Source of the DNA: Tractidigestivibacter montrealensis
GTDB lineage: Bacteria; Actinomycetota; Coriobacteriia; Coriobacteriales; Atopobiaceae
DNA length: 64,000 nt
Direction of reading: 5' to 3'
NCBI RefSeq assembly: GCF_024741235.1
Contig: NZ_JANSKA010000001.1
Span: 124,001-188,000, forward strand
Below are positions 44,469 through 53,564 of the stretch, piece after piece (positions within the stretch are counted from its first letter, which is position 1; each line of letters opens with the position of its first letter). The translations under genes and the position numbers were made by a program. The notes below the pieces were generated by a model. That model did not search any database. It had not been told where the DNA came from and worked only from the letters and a program-made list of their open reading frames with translations.

Positions 44469-45962
44469 CTAGGCCTCCTCGGTGGTTGCGGGCTTCTCGT
44501 CAGCGGCACCCTGGTGGCGCGCCTTGATCTCTTCCTGCTCCTGCTTGATGGTCTTCTCCACGTTGAGGCGAGAGAGCAGGACCACGATCACCGCAGAGGT
44601 GATGATGTCGAGCACCAGGAAGAAGAAGATGAAGACGCCCTTGGTGGCGTCACTCTGCGCGGCAGCCACGGTCACGCCATCCACGACCGAGGGCGGCACG
44701 TAGCCCGTCATGCCCAGCATGAGGTTGAAGATGCCATTGGCGAGACCCACGCAGACGGTCTGGATGATGGAGTACACGGCGCTGGAGAGGCCGTCGCAAC
44801 GGAAGCCAAAGCGCCACTCGCAGTGGTCCAGCACGTCGGCGAAGAGTGCCATGAAGACGTATGCCGCGGGCAGGCACCCCACGTTCTTGATGAACTGCCC
44901 GGCGAGAACCACCGGCATGTTGGTGGGAAAGAGGGCACAGATGGCCGAGCCCACTGCCACGATCACAAAGCCCCAGAGCGTGGTGTTTCGAAGCCCCGCC
45001 CGCTTGGCGATGGGCCACACTGCAAAGATGCCCAGGCCCATGGGGATGCCGCCAATCACGTTGACCAACGTGAGCGTGATGCCGTCGTTGTAGGAACCCA
45101 GCACGTAGTTGCAGTAATAGAGCAGCGACAGGTTCTTGAAGTTGCTCGAGAGCGTGTAGATGAAGAGGTAGAGCATCAGGATGACCCAGTAGCGGTCAGT
45201 GAGCACGGTGCGAATCTGCTCGCGGAAGGGCATGGGATCCTCGGCGGCTTGCTCGCCCTGCTCCTCCGTCACGCGCTCGCGGGTGAAGTAGTACTCCATA
45301 AGGATGAGCGGAAGCGCGACGGCTCCAAGAATCCAGCCCATCACGGCCCATGCCTCGCGGCTTGCGCCAATCACGGGCAGTACGAACATGGGGAAGAGCA
45401 TCGCGATGATGATGCCCGTGGCCATGGTCATGGCTATGTTGTTCATGACCGAGAGGCTGCCGCGGGCCTCGGAGTCTCGCGTGGAGAGCGGCACCATGAG
45501 GTTGTGCGCCATGGTGTAGAACGAGTTCGCGCAGAGGTAGAAGAGGTTGTAGCTCACCACAACCCAGATGACCTCGGGAACAAGGCCCAGCTGGGGCACC
45601 GTGAAGCAGAGCACCGTGGTCACAAGGAAGATGGGTGCCGAGATGAGCAGGTACGGGCGCGCCTTGCCCTGGCGCGTGTGCGTGCGCTCGATGAGCTTGC
45701 CCACCCAGAGGTTGACCACGGCGTTGGCAACCTTCGAGATGATGGGAAAGACGAGAAGGAAGAGACCGCCCCAGAGCAGGGTGAGGCCAAGGACGTCGGT
45801 GTAGAAGACGTTGAGGTAGCTGGCCAGCACCGCGTTTACCAGTGCTGGGCCAACGGGCCCCACCAGGTAGCCGAGGATCTTCTCGGCAGGGCGCACCTCC
45901 TCGGACTTCACCCGAGAGTCAAAGACTGGCTTGTTGATGAACGACAGCCGAGAATCTGCCAT
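44469..45962 (-). CDS. GPH-family sugar symporter (rhamnoside operon)
   Basis: A 497-residue, 12-segment transporter from ATG 45962 (AAGGGAAAC upstream). GPH family signatures: AEKILGYLVGPVGPALVNAVL, VGKLIERTHTRQGKARPYLLISAP, TMAHNLMVPLSTRDSEARG, and ALFADVLDHCEWRFGFRCDG. First gene of the operon with GH78 and GH3, so it most likely imports rhamnosylated glycosides by cation symport. Related to, but not a near copy of, the symporter at 21825. Confidence 0.92.
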   Translation of the reverse strand: MADSRLSFINKPVFDSRVKSEEVRPAEKILGYLVGPVGPALVNAVLASYLNVFYTDVLGLTLLWGGLFLLVFPIISKVANAVVNLWVGKLIERTHTRQGKARPYLLISAPIFLVTTVLCFTVPQLGLVPEVIWVVVSYNLFYLCANSFYTMAHNLMVPLSTRDSEARGSLSVMNNIAMTMATGIIIAMLFPMFVLPVIGASREAWAVMGWILGAVALPLILMEYYFTRERVTEEQGEQAAEDPMPFREQIRTVLTDRYWVILMLYLFIYTLSSNFKNLSLLYYCNYVLGSYNDGITLTLVNVIGGIPMGLGIFAVWPIAKRAGLRNTTLWGFVIVAVGSAICALFPTNMPVVLAGQFIKNVGCLPAAYVFMALFADVLDHCEWRFGFRCDGLSSAVYSIIQTVCVGLANGIFNLMLGMTGYVPPSVVDGVTVAAAQSDATKGVFIFFFLVLDIITSAVIVVLLSRLNVEKTIKQEQEEIKARHQGAADEKPATTEEA

Positions 45963-46151
45963 GCCGTTTCCCTTCCCGCGCGTGGCCTTGTGGGCCCGCA
46001 TTCCTGTTGTGCGTACTGTATGGGGTAGGCGTAGGTGAGTTCTTACGTATTTGTCGTTTAATTGTCGTTGTTGTACAGACACCGCTAAGCGGCGTTATTT
46101 TGGCCGTCAGCGGCAGAGCAAGTAACTGGCAGCTGGCCTTTTGATGATAAT

Positions 46152-46169
46152 ATAGAACATACGTTCTAT
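46152..46169. promoter_or_regulatory. Dyad ATAGAAC-N4-GTTCTAT upstream of hicA
   Basis: Arms ATAGAAC (46152-46158) and GTTCTAT (46163-46169) are exact complements. It overlaps the region just upstream of the -35 box, a normal place for a HicB operator. Confidence 0.65.
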
Positions 46170-46176
46170 ATATTGC

Positions 46177-46204
46177 TTGACATTAATTGTCAACTGTTTA
46201 TAGT
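46177..46204 (+). promoter_or_regulatory. hicAB promoter
   Basis: TTGACA (46177-46182) and TATAGT (46199-46204) with a 16-bp spacer form a good sigma-70-type promoter 16 bp before the hicA ATG. The -35 box is also one arm of a second dyad, TTGACA/TGTCAA (46177-46193), so a repressor there would block polymerase. Confidence 0.7.
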
Positions 46205-46219
46205 TATGAGGTGAACGGT

Positions 46220-46408
46220 ATGCCCAAGGAGCGCGAAGTTCGCAACGTACTCAGTCGGCTTCGCCGCGAAGGATGGACGGAAGTTCCAGGACGCGGGAGC
46301 CACATTGTCTTTCGCAAGCGTGGTCAGATGCTCGTCGTTCCCACATCAAAGCACGAGATACCCATTGGGACATACCGCAACATCGCAAAGACTGCCGGAT
46401 GGCTGTAA
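46220..46408 (+). CDS. hicA: HicA-family mRNA interferase toxin
   Basis: A 62-residue double-stranded-RNA-binding-fold toxin from ATG 46220 (GAGGTG upstream). It has the HicA pattern: REVRNVLSRLRREGWTEVPGRGSHIVFRKRGQ with the catalytic His in GSHIVF, and the C-terminal VPTSKHEIPIGTYRNIAKTAG. HicA cleaves mRNA. Followed 9 bp later by hicB. Confidence 0.93.
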   Translation: MPKEREVRNVLSRLRREGWTEVPGRGSHIVFRKRGQMLVVPTSKHEIPIGTYRNIAKTAGWL

Positions 46409-46417
46409 GGAGGCAAC

Positions 46418-46879
46418 ATGGCCAAGTTCATCTATGGGGTACTTCTCACGCGGGACGAAGAAGGCGGATGGGACGTCACCGTTCCCGACCTCCCCGGATG
46501 CTTCACCTATGGCGAGAGCCGCATGGAAGCCCTTGCGCAAGCGGGAGACGCCATGCGCACGTATGTGGCGGCTCTTCTCGCACAAGGAGAGCAGCCCCCC
46601 GCACCCACAAACACCCCGTGCCCGGAGGATTCGGAGTCTGTCTACGTCTTTTTCGAGACCAGCGCAGGTTACGTGCTTCCCGGGCCGCATGTTTCCGCAG
46701 CAGAGGCCGCACGTCAGTTGGGGGTAAGCCCCGGTAGAATAACGAGAATGATTGACTCGGGAGTCCTTGATGGCTATCGAGTTGGTCGGCACACCTACGT
46801 CACCTGCGAAAGCATTGACCGCAGAAAGGAGGAGGGCGCCCGCGCGGGACGCCCTCCCAAGCGACGGGCCATGGGGTGA
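46418..46879 (+). CDS. hicB: HicB-family antitoxin with helix-turn-helix tail
   Basis: A 153-residue antitoxin. Residues 1-65 form the HicB RNase-H-like domain (YGVLLTRDEEGGWDVTVPDLPGCFTYGESRMEA). Residues about 95-140 hold a MerR/excisionase-like helix-turn-helix (VSAAEAARQLGVSPGRITRMIDSGVLDGYRVGRHTYV), a less common DNA-binding tail in place of the ribbon-helix-helix or HTH-3 type. It neutralises HicA and probably represses at the dyads upstream of hicA. Confidence 0.92.
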   Translation: MAKFIYGVLLTRDEEGGWDVTVPDLPGCFTYGESRMEALAQAGDAMRTYVAALLAQGEQPPAPTNTPCPEDSESVYVFFETSAGYVLPGPHVSAAEAARQLGVSPGRITRMIDSGVLDGYRVGRHTYVTCESIDRRKEEGARAGRPPKRRAMG

Positions 46880-46916
46880 GTGAGGCATACCAGGCCCCTG
46901 TGGCCCAGCGTGCCGC

Positions 46917-48467
46917 CTAGCACTCCTTGGGATACTCGCGCATCTCGTCTGGCGAGTGGAGCGGGTTCCATACCTGTGCGAAGAAGGGGTCCACCTTCGC
47001 GCGGGCACCGTAGTTCCAGCTCTTGGCCTCGCAGACGGAACACCAGTGCCCTCCCTCCAGCACCAGGCGCGGACTCGCCTCGAACTCGTGGCCAAAGGCG
47101 CACCTAAAGCGGAGCTTGCCGCGCCAGTCGCCAGTGCGCATCTGCGTGGAGAGCAGCTTGCCGCCGCGGAACTCCGCGGCGCCGCGCACGTCCTCGAGCG
47201 AGAGCTCCTCCTCGGGCTTGGACTCGTCGTAGCCGTGGTCGATGTGCACCACGTGCTCCCAGTCGGTGAACTCGGGCATGTCGCTCACCTTCCCGGGCAG
47301 TGCCTCCCACGCCGCACGGCTCCCCCAGTAGGCATCGATTCTGTCATCCATGCCTGCCTGGATGAAGTGGCGTGTGCCGTGCTCGGCATCGAGAAGTGCG
47401 TCGAACGTTGACTCCTTGATGATTGATCCCATGAGGCGCTGGCCGCCGGGGATGCGGCAAAGGAAGCGAGCAAAGCCAATTGCCGCCGGCCCCATGGCCT
47501 TGAGGTACTCGTCGTAGAAGTACTGCATGGAGTCGCCCCTAAAGTGGAGGTAGTTCTCCAGCTTGTCAGAGTCCAGGTAGTACTGGCCGTGAAAGTTGCG
47601 AGTGGCAACGAACTTGTTGTCCACCACAGGGTCGAGGCTCGTGAAGCCAAGCTCGCCGTAGAGCTTGCGGTACATGCCGATGGTGCTCACGCGACACGGC
47701 TCGCCGCCGCCGATGTTGTATATGTGGCACCAGAACGAGGGGTCAAGCGTGCCCGCCGCGTCGTACTCCGCAAGATGCGCCATCGCACGACCGGAGTCCC
47801 TGTCCGAGCAGTACTCGAGCACGTTGAAGAGGCAGTTGTGAAACTGGATGGCGTCTCGTATCTGCACCATGGCGGGGCCGATTATGCCCGTCTGCCTGAG
47901 GCTAGCCCAGCGCGCCAGCCCGGACTCAATCACGTACCGCTCGGCAGCCACCTTTGATACGGCGTAATAGTCGAACACGCTGGGCTTTATGGGGTCCCCC
48001 ACGCGCCCCCAGTGTATGGGCGGCATGCGGTCGCCCGTCTCGGCGACCGTTCCAATGTAGACAAAGGCAGTGGTCTCATCCTGCCCCAGCTCGTGGATCG
48101 CGTCCACCAGGCGCTTGGTGCCGCCAAAGTTTACGTGCATTGCCTTCTCGGGGTAGTAGTCCGCCGCAGGCGAGACAAACGCCGCGATGTGGAGCACCAG
48201 GCTGGTGCTGAGAAGGCAGCGGCGCACGGCGTCGTTGTCGTCGAGGTCGCCCCACACCACCTCGAGGCCCGGCGTGCCCTCGAAGGGCGCCATCTCGGCA
48301 CGGTTCTTCTCGGAGTCTCGCACGAGAACTACCAGGTCGAACTTGTCACCCACGTCTGGGAGCATCTGCTTGAGCGACGCCATGCCCATGCCGCCCGAGG
48401 CACCGGTCATGAAGACGCGCGGCCTCCCTACCGAGGCCGCCCTGTTCTTCTCGCCTGCCTGTACCAT
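46917..48467 (-). CDS. Extended SDR (NAD-dependent epimerase-like) with C-terminal zinc ribbon
   Basis: A 516-residue protein. Residues about 16-330 are an extended short-chain dehydrogenase: VFMTGASGGMGMASL for NAD(P) binding, VLHIAAFVSPAADYYP, and the active site DYYAVSKVAAERYV (YxxxK). Residues about 440-500 form a metal-binding-looking module, RFRCAFGHEFEASPRLVLEGGHWCSVCEAKSW cut into C...H and CxxC ligands. Extended SDRs are about 300-350 residues, so some 170 residues are extra. Substrate unknown. Second gene of a two-gene operon, 2 bp after the first. Confidence 0.75.
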   Translation of the reverse strand: MVQAGEKNRAASVGRPRVFMTGASGGMGMASLKQMLPDVGDKFDLVVLVRDSEKNRAEMAPFEGTPGLEVVWGDLDDNDAVRRCLLSTSLVLHIAAFVSPAADYYPEKAMHVNFGGTKRLVDAIHELGQDETTAFVYIGTVAETGDRMPPIHWGRVGDPIKPSVFDYYAVSKVAAERYVIESGLARWASLRQTGIIGPAMVQIRDAIQFHNCLFNVLEYCSDRDSGRAMAHLAEYDAAGTLDPSFWCHIYNIGGGEPCRVSTIGMYRKLYGELGFTSLDPVVDNKFVATRNFHGQYYLDSDKLENYLHFRGDSMQYFYDEYLKAMGPAAIGFARFLCRIPGGQRLMGSIIKESTFDALLDAEHGTRHFIQAGMDDRIDAYWGSRAAWEALPGKVSDMPEFTDWEHVVHIDHGYDESKPEEELSLEDVRGAAEFRGGKLLSTQMRTGDWRGKLRFRCAFGHEFEASPRLVLEGGHWCSVCEAKSWNYGARAKVDPFFAQVWNPLHSPDEMREYPKEC

Positions 48468-48469
48468 CG

Positions 48470-49483
48470 CTACTCTCCCCTCATCGAGATGACGTCGGCC
48501 TTCTTGTCCGCAACAGCAAGCGAGAGGCGGATGGAGTCCCCAATCGCCGCGTCGATGTCGTCGTCGGTCACGCCGAGGGGCTCGGCGCCCAGGGACTTGT
48601 CGATGAAGAGCTCCGACGTTTGCAGATATGCATAGCGCACCATGTCAAGCCCACCATCGATGCCGCGCTTCTTCTGGTCGCGGCGGAGGTTCCAGCCGCC
48701 GATGGCGTACATCCACTTGGGGATGGTGCGGATGGGCTTGTCGGGGCAGCCCATGTGCTTGTGGACGATGCGCAGCATCTGCTCCCAGGTCATGTTCCAC
48801 CAGCCGATGGGATAGCAGTTGCCACCGCGGTTCCTCTCCACGGCGCCCGCGATTGCCTGCCCAACCTGGCGCACCGTGACCATGGCAGTGCCGCCGCGCG
48901 TCCACATGGTGGCGCCCTTCATGCCGCGGATGCTCTCCACGAGGAAGACCCACACGGGCTTGCGGCCGGGCTGGGTGCCAAAGATGTAGGGAAGCTCCAG
49001 CACGGCGACGTCAAAGTCCGGGCCTGCCACGTCCATGGCGGCGTTCTCCTGGTCGATGCGGCTGCGGATGTAGGGATGCCAGCGGGTGAACTGCATCTCG
49101 GGGTGCTTCTTGGCAAAGTAGGCAAAGTAGCTGCCGCAGATAACCACGTGCTTGACTCCGCACTCCTTGGCGAGCGGAAGCAGGCGGCGGATGGGGTCGA
49201 TGTTGAACTTCTTGTACAGGTCGTAGATGGGGGCTGGCCCCTCCACGCGCTCGTCGACACCCGCTGCGAAGACGAAGGCGTCGCAGCCTCGGAGGTGGGC
49301 GCGCATCTCGTCGTCGGTCATCTCAAGATAGTTGCCAAACTCAATCTTCATCTCGGGCGGAAGCGTTGCCCCTTTGGGCACCGGAGGCAGCGCGAGAGCC
49401 GTCACTTCGTGGCCGCGGGCGATGAGCTCGCGGGCCGCCTCGCTTCCCAGAAGTCCCGTACCGCCAATCATGAACACCTTCAT
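48470..49483 (-). CDS. NAD-dependent epimerase/dehydratase-like protein
   Basis: A 337-residue atypical or extended SDR: MKVFMIGGTGLLGSEAARELIARG (nucleotide binding), CDAFVFAAGVDERVEG, VVICGSYFAYFAKKHP, ELPYIFGTQPGRKP. The usual YxxxK reads poorly: HPYIRSRIDQEN occupies the place, so Tyr is followed three residues later by Arg rather than Lys. It may bind nucleotide without classical dehydrogenase chemistry. First gene of the operon; divergent from the AraC regulator by 154 bp. Confidence 0.8.
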   Translation of the reverse strand: MKVFMIGGTGLLGSEAARELIARGHEVTALALPPVPKGATLPPEMKIEFGNYLEMTDDEMRAHLRGCDAFVFAAGVDERVEGPAPIYDLYKKFNIDPIRRLLPLAKECGVKHVVICGSYFAYFAKKHPEMQFTRWHPYIRSRIDQENAAMDVAGPDFDVAVLELPYIFGTQPGRKPVWVFLVESIRGMKGATMWTRGGTAMVTVRQVGQAIAGAVERNRGGNCYPIGWWNMTWEQMLRIVHKHMGCPDKPIRTIPKWMYAIGGWNLRRDQKKRGIDGGLDMVRYAYLQTSELFIDKSLGAEPLGVTDDDIDAAIGDSIRLSLAVADKKADVISMRGE

Positions 49484-49637
49484 GGTGCCCCCTCTTTCGT
49501 TGCGCCTGGACAGAGTGTTCGAGCATGGCAGCAGACTAGAGGAGGCGCACGGTCTATACTGTCGTTGTTGTTCTCGCTTTGATGCTTTTGTCCTCTACTG
49601 AGAACCCTACAGATTCCGCACGCCGAAGGGACACCAC

Positions 49638-50828
49638 ATGATGGACCTTGATGGCCTTGACTACCTTGCCACTTCCCTTGCGAGCATCGCAGTGGTACCC
49701 GTGCACGTCTACCAAGGCGAGAAGCTCGTCTCGGCCCACATTCCGGTGCGGCTGCCGGCAGACCCGCTTGCCCTTTGCGAGCAGGACGCCCTCGCGCTGG
49801 CGAGCCCCGTTGGCTATCTGTCTGTGGGCGACAGCCTCTACGTGGGCGTCGTTTGCGCGGGAGACACGCGTCTGGTGGTTGGCCCTATCCCCGAGGCACC
49901 GCTGCCGGCGGCACAGGTCACCCAGATGGCAGCGCAGCTTGGGGTGTCTCCGGCCGACCTCCCACAGTTCCAGGAGGGCATATGCTCGCTCACGCCGTTG
50001 CCACTGCTTACCACCGTGCAGGTACTCTGCGCCGTCGCATTTGCTGCGACGGGCGAGAAAGTCGAGCTTGACCGCGTGCTTGTTCACGACGACGCACAGC
50101 GAACCATCGGATCCAACCTCGTCAACGAGGAGTTTCACGCCGCGGAGTTTCCCGAGGAGAAGTCCCTGGGCAACTCGTCCCTCAAGGTCGAGCAGGTGCT
50201 CTGCGACCTTGTGCGCCAAGGCCGGCCCGACGAGCTGCGCGCGTACTTCTCGGCGTTGCCGTCCTTCAGGGCAGGCGTGCTCTCGCCCAACCTGCTACGC
50301 AACGCGAAGGACACCTTTGTGACAAGCGTGACTGTGGTTTCTCGCGCGGCAATTGCCGGCGGGATGAATGCGGACGAGGCCTTCTCCCTTAGCGACTCTT
50401 ATATCAATCGTTGCGAGCTTGCAAGCGACACGCAGCAGGTAAGCGAGCTGGGCTACCACATGGCGGTAGAATACGCCGAGCGCGTGGGGCATCTGCGCCT
50501 TGGCGAGGACCCGTCCCAGCTGGTGCTTGGCGTGACCAACTACGTGCGCAGTCACATCTTTGAGCCCATCCGCACCGAGGACGTTGCGCAGGCGCTCTTT
50601 GTGAGCCGCGGGTTTCTCTCGTCTCGCTTCAAGCGGGAGACCGGTATGGGACTTGCGGACTACATTCGCCGCGAGAAGGTCGCCGAGGCAAAGTCCCTGC
50701 TGAGAAACACCGAGCAATCCATTCTCGACATAAGCACGTACCTCGGGTTCTGCTCGCAGAGCCACTTCAATGCCGTCTTCAAGCGCGAGACGGGCATGAC
50801 CCCGCGCGAGTGGCGGCTACAGGAGTAG
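49638..50828 (+). CDS. AraC-family transcriptional regulator
   Basis: A 396-residue regulator. The C-terminal about 100 residues hold two helix-turn-helix motifs of the AraC family (IRTEDVAQALFVSRGFLSSRFKRETGMGLADYIRREKV, ILDISTYLGFCSQSHFNAVFKRETGMTPREWR in separate segments). The long N-terminal sensor part has no recognised domain; it resembles the effector halves of large gut-bacterial AraC regulators. It stands divergent from the two SDR genes and probably controls them. Confidence 0.93.
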   Translation: MMDLDGLDYLATSLASIAVVPVHVYQGEKLVSAHIPVRLPADPLALCEQDALALASPVGYLSVGDSLYVGVVCAGDTRLVVGPIPEAPLPAAQVTQMAAQLGVSPADLPQFQEGICSLTPLPLLTTVQVLCAVAFAATGEKVELDRVLVHDDAQRTIGSNLVNEEFHAAEFPEEKSLGNSSLKVEQVLCDLVRQGRPDELRAYFSALPSFRAGVLSPNLLRNAKDTFVTSVTVVSRAAIAGGMNADEAFSLSDSYINRCELASDTQQVSELGYHMAVEYAERVGHLRLGEDPSQLVLGVTNYVRSHIFEPIRTEDVAQALFVSRGFLSSRFKRETGMGLADYIRREKVAEAKSLLRNTEQSILDISTYLGFCSQSHFNAVFKRETGMTPREWRLQE

Positions 50829-50983
50829 GGCGACTGCGGTAGGACGACAACGGTAGGGCGACGGCTGGCCTCCCTGGCGCCAACTTTGCGAGGCCTTTTC
50901 CTATTGCGAGCCATGGAGCGGCTCCTACGCTCGCTCACCTATAATGGCGTGACGAAGCCAGCAGCCACAGCGAAAGGGCCCAG

Positions 50984-52348
50984 ATGGATATCACGCCGCA
51001 GGAAGTATCCGAGACGCTTGCCATGGTCACGGAGCAGAACCTTGACCTCCGAACGATCACCATGGGCATCTCGCTTGCAGGCTGCGCCGATGAGGACATG
51101 GGCCGCATGTGCGACAAGATCTACGACCGCATCACGCACCAGGCGGAGCATCTGGTCTCCGTTGCCGACGACCTTGCTGCCGAGTACGGCATTCCCATCG
51201 CGAACAAGCGCGTCTCGGTGACGCCGGTGGCACAGGTGGCAGCGTGCTGCGCAGACGAGGACCTCTCCCCCATTGCGCACGCCATGGACCGCGCCGCGCA
51301 GACGCTGGGCATCGACTTCATGGGCGGCTTCTCCGCGCTGGTGCAGAAGGGCATCGGCAACGCCGACCGTCGCCTCATCAACTCGGTGCCCGAGGCGCTC
51401 GCCACCACGGAGCGCGTGTGCTCCTCACTGAACATCGCATCTACCAGGGCCGGCATCAACATGGATGCCGTGCTTCTCTCGGCACAGACCATTCTCGAGT
51501 GCGCGCGCCGCACCACCGACATCGACTGCTACGGCGCGGCGAAGTTTGTCGTCTTTGCCAACATGGTGGAGGACTCGCCGTTCATGGCCGGCGCCGTGCA
51601 CGGGGTCGGCGAGGCCGACGCCGTAATAAACGTTGGCGTCTCTGGCCCCGGCGTGATGGCCGCCGCGCTTGAGCAGCTGCCCGACGACGCCAACCTCATG
51701 GAGGTGGCCGAGGCCATCAAGAAGACGGCGTTCAAGATCACGCGTGCCGGCGAGCTCATGAGCCGCGAGGCATCGCGCCGCCTGGGCGTCGAGAAGGGCA
51801 TCGTCGACCTGTCGCTGGCGCCCACCCCCGCCGCCGGCGACTCCGTAGCCAAGATCCTAGAGATCATCGGCGTGGGAGAGTGCGGCGGCCCCGGCACCAC
51901 CTGCGCGCTCGCCCTTCTCAACGACTGCGTCAAAAAGGGCGGCGTCATGGCCAGCTCCAGCGTGGGCGGGCTCTCGGGCGCCTTCATCCCCGTCTCCGAG
52001 GACGCTGGCATGATCCGCGCCGCCGAGGACGGGTCTCTCTCGATCGAGAAGCTCGAGGCCATGACCAGCGTGTGCTCCGTGGGCCTCGACATGATCGCCA
52101 TTCCCGGCGACACGCCCGTGGAGGCAATTGCCGGCATCATCGCCGACGAGATGGCCATCGGCGTGATAAACACCAAGACCACGGCGGTGCGCCTGATTCC
52201 GGCGATTGGCCACAAGGAGGGCGACATGCTGGAGTTTGGCGGCCTCTTTGGCAGCGCGCCGGTCATGAGCGTGAACCGCTTCGCCGGAAACGTGCTGGCA
52301 CATCGCGGCGGTCGCTTCCCCGCCCCGCTCAACAGCCTTAAGAACTAG
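50984..52348 (+). CDS. PFL/UPF0210 (DUF711) family protein
   Basis: A 454-residue protein with the UPF0210 pattern: [87 protein letters not shown], and [12 protein letters not shown]-type C-terminus ([25 protein letters not shown]). The family is often found with a small ACT-domain protein (UPF0237); no such gene lies immediately upstream here. Its biochemical role is not established. GGG ribosome site 7 bp before ATG 50984. Confidence 0.93.
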   Translation: MDITPQEVSETLAMVTEQNLDLRTITMGISLAGCADEDMGRMCDKIYDRITHQAEHLVSVADDLAAEYGIPIANKRVSVTPVAQVAACCADEDLSPIAHAMDRAAQTLGIDFMGGFSALVQKGIGNADRRLINSVPEALATTERVCSSLNIASTRAGINMDAVLLSAQTILECARRTTDIDCYGAAKFVVFANMVEDSPFMAGAVHGVGEADAVINVGVSGPGVMAAALEQLPDDANLMEVAEAIKKTAFKITRAGELMSREASRRLGVEKGIVDLSLAPTPAAGDSVAKILEIIGVGECGGPGTTCALALLNDCVKKGGVMASSSVGGLSGAFIPVSEDAGMIRAAEDGSLSIEKLEAMTSVCSVGLDMIAIPGDTPVEAIAGIIADEMAIGVINTKTTAVRLIPAIGHKEGDMLEFGGLFGSAPVMSVNRFAGNVLAHRGGRFPAPLNSLKN

Positions 52349-52430
52349 GGACGAGGTCATCATAGGGCTCACGGAAGATGTGTCTCCTGCGTCATTCTTG
52401 TCAGATGCTCCCTCTGTTGGCACGTTTTTA

Positions 52431-52557
52431 CGGTTGGTGGCAGTTTTACGGAGATCCCCTGAGTATCGGGCGGCTCGTGTTCCGGGAAACCGCAGGTCAG
52501 CGATTTGCGGCTTCACCGGTCTCACATAAAGGGTTTTCCGAAAACTGCCACGAACCG
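52431..52557. repeat. 127-bp inverted-end element, copy B
   Basis: Starts CGGTTGGTGGCAGTTTT (52431-52447) and ends AAAACTGCCACGAACCG (52541-52557), one mismatch between ends. Similarity with the inverted copy C continues beyond the ends: TGGCACGTTTTTA on the left and TCATTTC on the right. Interior CCGCAGGTCAGCGATTTGCG and CTCACATAA are shared with copy C. Confidence 0.85.
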
Positions 52558-52598
52558 TCATTTCTCGCAACAGGTTCTTGATTAATTGTCTGCAGCAC

Positions 52599-53564
52599 TC
52601 AAAAAAGGATGCGGTGCGGGTCGTTGAAAAATTCATAGAGGTCACGTCGGGCACCGAGTTGCACATCCGTAAGGCCCCGCTCCCGAAGGCCAAACCGCTT
52701 GTTGAGCATCCACATAAAGTTCTGGAAGTACTCGAAAGAGCTGAGCTGCCCTGGCGTAGCCGACATCGTTTTTACACCCGAGACCTCCAGGATGTTTCTG
52801 CGCTTCTGCGTGTGATCCAGTCGGTAGCGCCCCGTGTGATACTGTTCGCTATCGTATTCCACATCGCCACGCGCACTGGGGATATACACGTCGCAGTAGA
52901 AACTATCGGTACCCGCGAACTCCCACAGGTGCTCGGGAACCTTGACCTCTTGGTTCGCGACAATGTGACGAATCCCCCTCCCACCTTCCGACTTGGGAAG
53001 GACAAGGGCACTGCAGAGCATGATTTCTCTAGGTGACGCCGTGCGCTCAACGACATAACGCAGCGCCCGGCGCGCCTGCTTTGCGCCATAGGCTCCTGGG
53101 GCTTGATCAAGAAAACCGGCGATCGACTCAGGTGTTGTGAGCGCGTCACGCTGACCTGTGTACCCGTGGCCAGAGTCGCCTATAGAAAAGAGGCCGCACA
53201 GGTAGTCGCCGATTTCGACGACCTCTCGCAAAGACCTTCCTGCTGCCATCTGTAGAAATGTGAACTCGGGAGAACTCACGAGATTGGAACCAGAGAGTTC
53301 ATAGAACGATCCTGGTGGTAGCACACCGCTCCAGCGGTGTGCTACCAGGCATCGTTGATTTCGCACCGAATCTGAATCGCAAACCAAAACGTGTAGCGGT
53401 CGTTTCTCGGAATAGTCAAAGGACAGTGCATCAAGGCGCACGTCACGCATGTTGGCACTTGAAAACGAGAGACTCTGGCAGGGGCTCACAGATGGGACCG
53501 CCTCGTTAGAGATCTTGGTCAACCAATATCTCAAAGCCGATTCATGACACAGAACTACACTCAT
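52599..53564 (-). CDS. AbiEi/DUF559-like protein with endonuclease fold, boxed by inverted elements
   Basis: A 321-residue protein read from ATG 53564 (an ATG at 53576 is also possible). The N-terminal part (VVLCHESALRYWL, later HRWSGVLPPGSFYELSG) resembles AbiEi-type antitoxin/regulators. The C-terminal part has a Vsr/DUF559-like nuclease pattern: FYCDVYIPSARGDVEYDSEQYH, then LDHTQKRRNILEVSGV, i.e. D, EYD-x-E-x-H, and D-x-x-xRR. In gut actinobacteria such proteins are numerous and scattered. It lies alone between 127-bp repeats at 52431-52557 and 53809-53935 in opposite orientation. An exact 15-bp-arm hairpin lies inside the gene. Confidence 0.65.
   Translation of the reverse strand: MSVVLCHESALRYWLTKISNEAVPSVSPCQSLSFSSANMRDVRLDALSFDYSEKRPLHVLVCDSDSVRNQRCLVAHRWSGVLPPGSFYELSGSNLVSSPEFTFLQMAAGRSLREVVEIGDYLCGLFSIGDSGHGYTGQRDALTTPESIAGFLDQAPGAYGAKQARRALRYVVERTASPREIMLCSALVLPKSEGGRGIRHIVANQEVKVPEHLWEFAGTDSFYCDVYIPSARGDVEYDSEQYHTGRYRLDHTQKRRNILEVSGVKTMSATPGQLSSFEYFQNFMWMLNKRFGLRERGLTDVQLGARRDLYEFFNDPHRILF
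53316..53347. repeat. Perfect 15-bp-arm hairpin within the DUF559-like gene
   Basis: TGGTAGCACACCGCT (53316-53330), CC, AGCGGTGTGCTACCA (53333-53347): an exact inverted repeat with a 2-nt centre inside coding sequence, at the region encoding LVAHRWSGVL. Confidence 0.85.

Noticed and set aside
39449-44472. Long plus-strand frames opposite GH3 and GH78
   Set aside because: Antisense artefacts of high third-position GC in the real genes.
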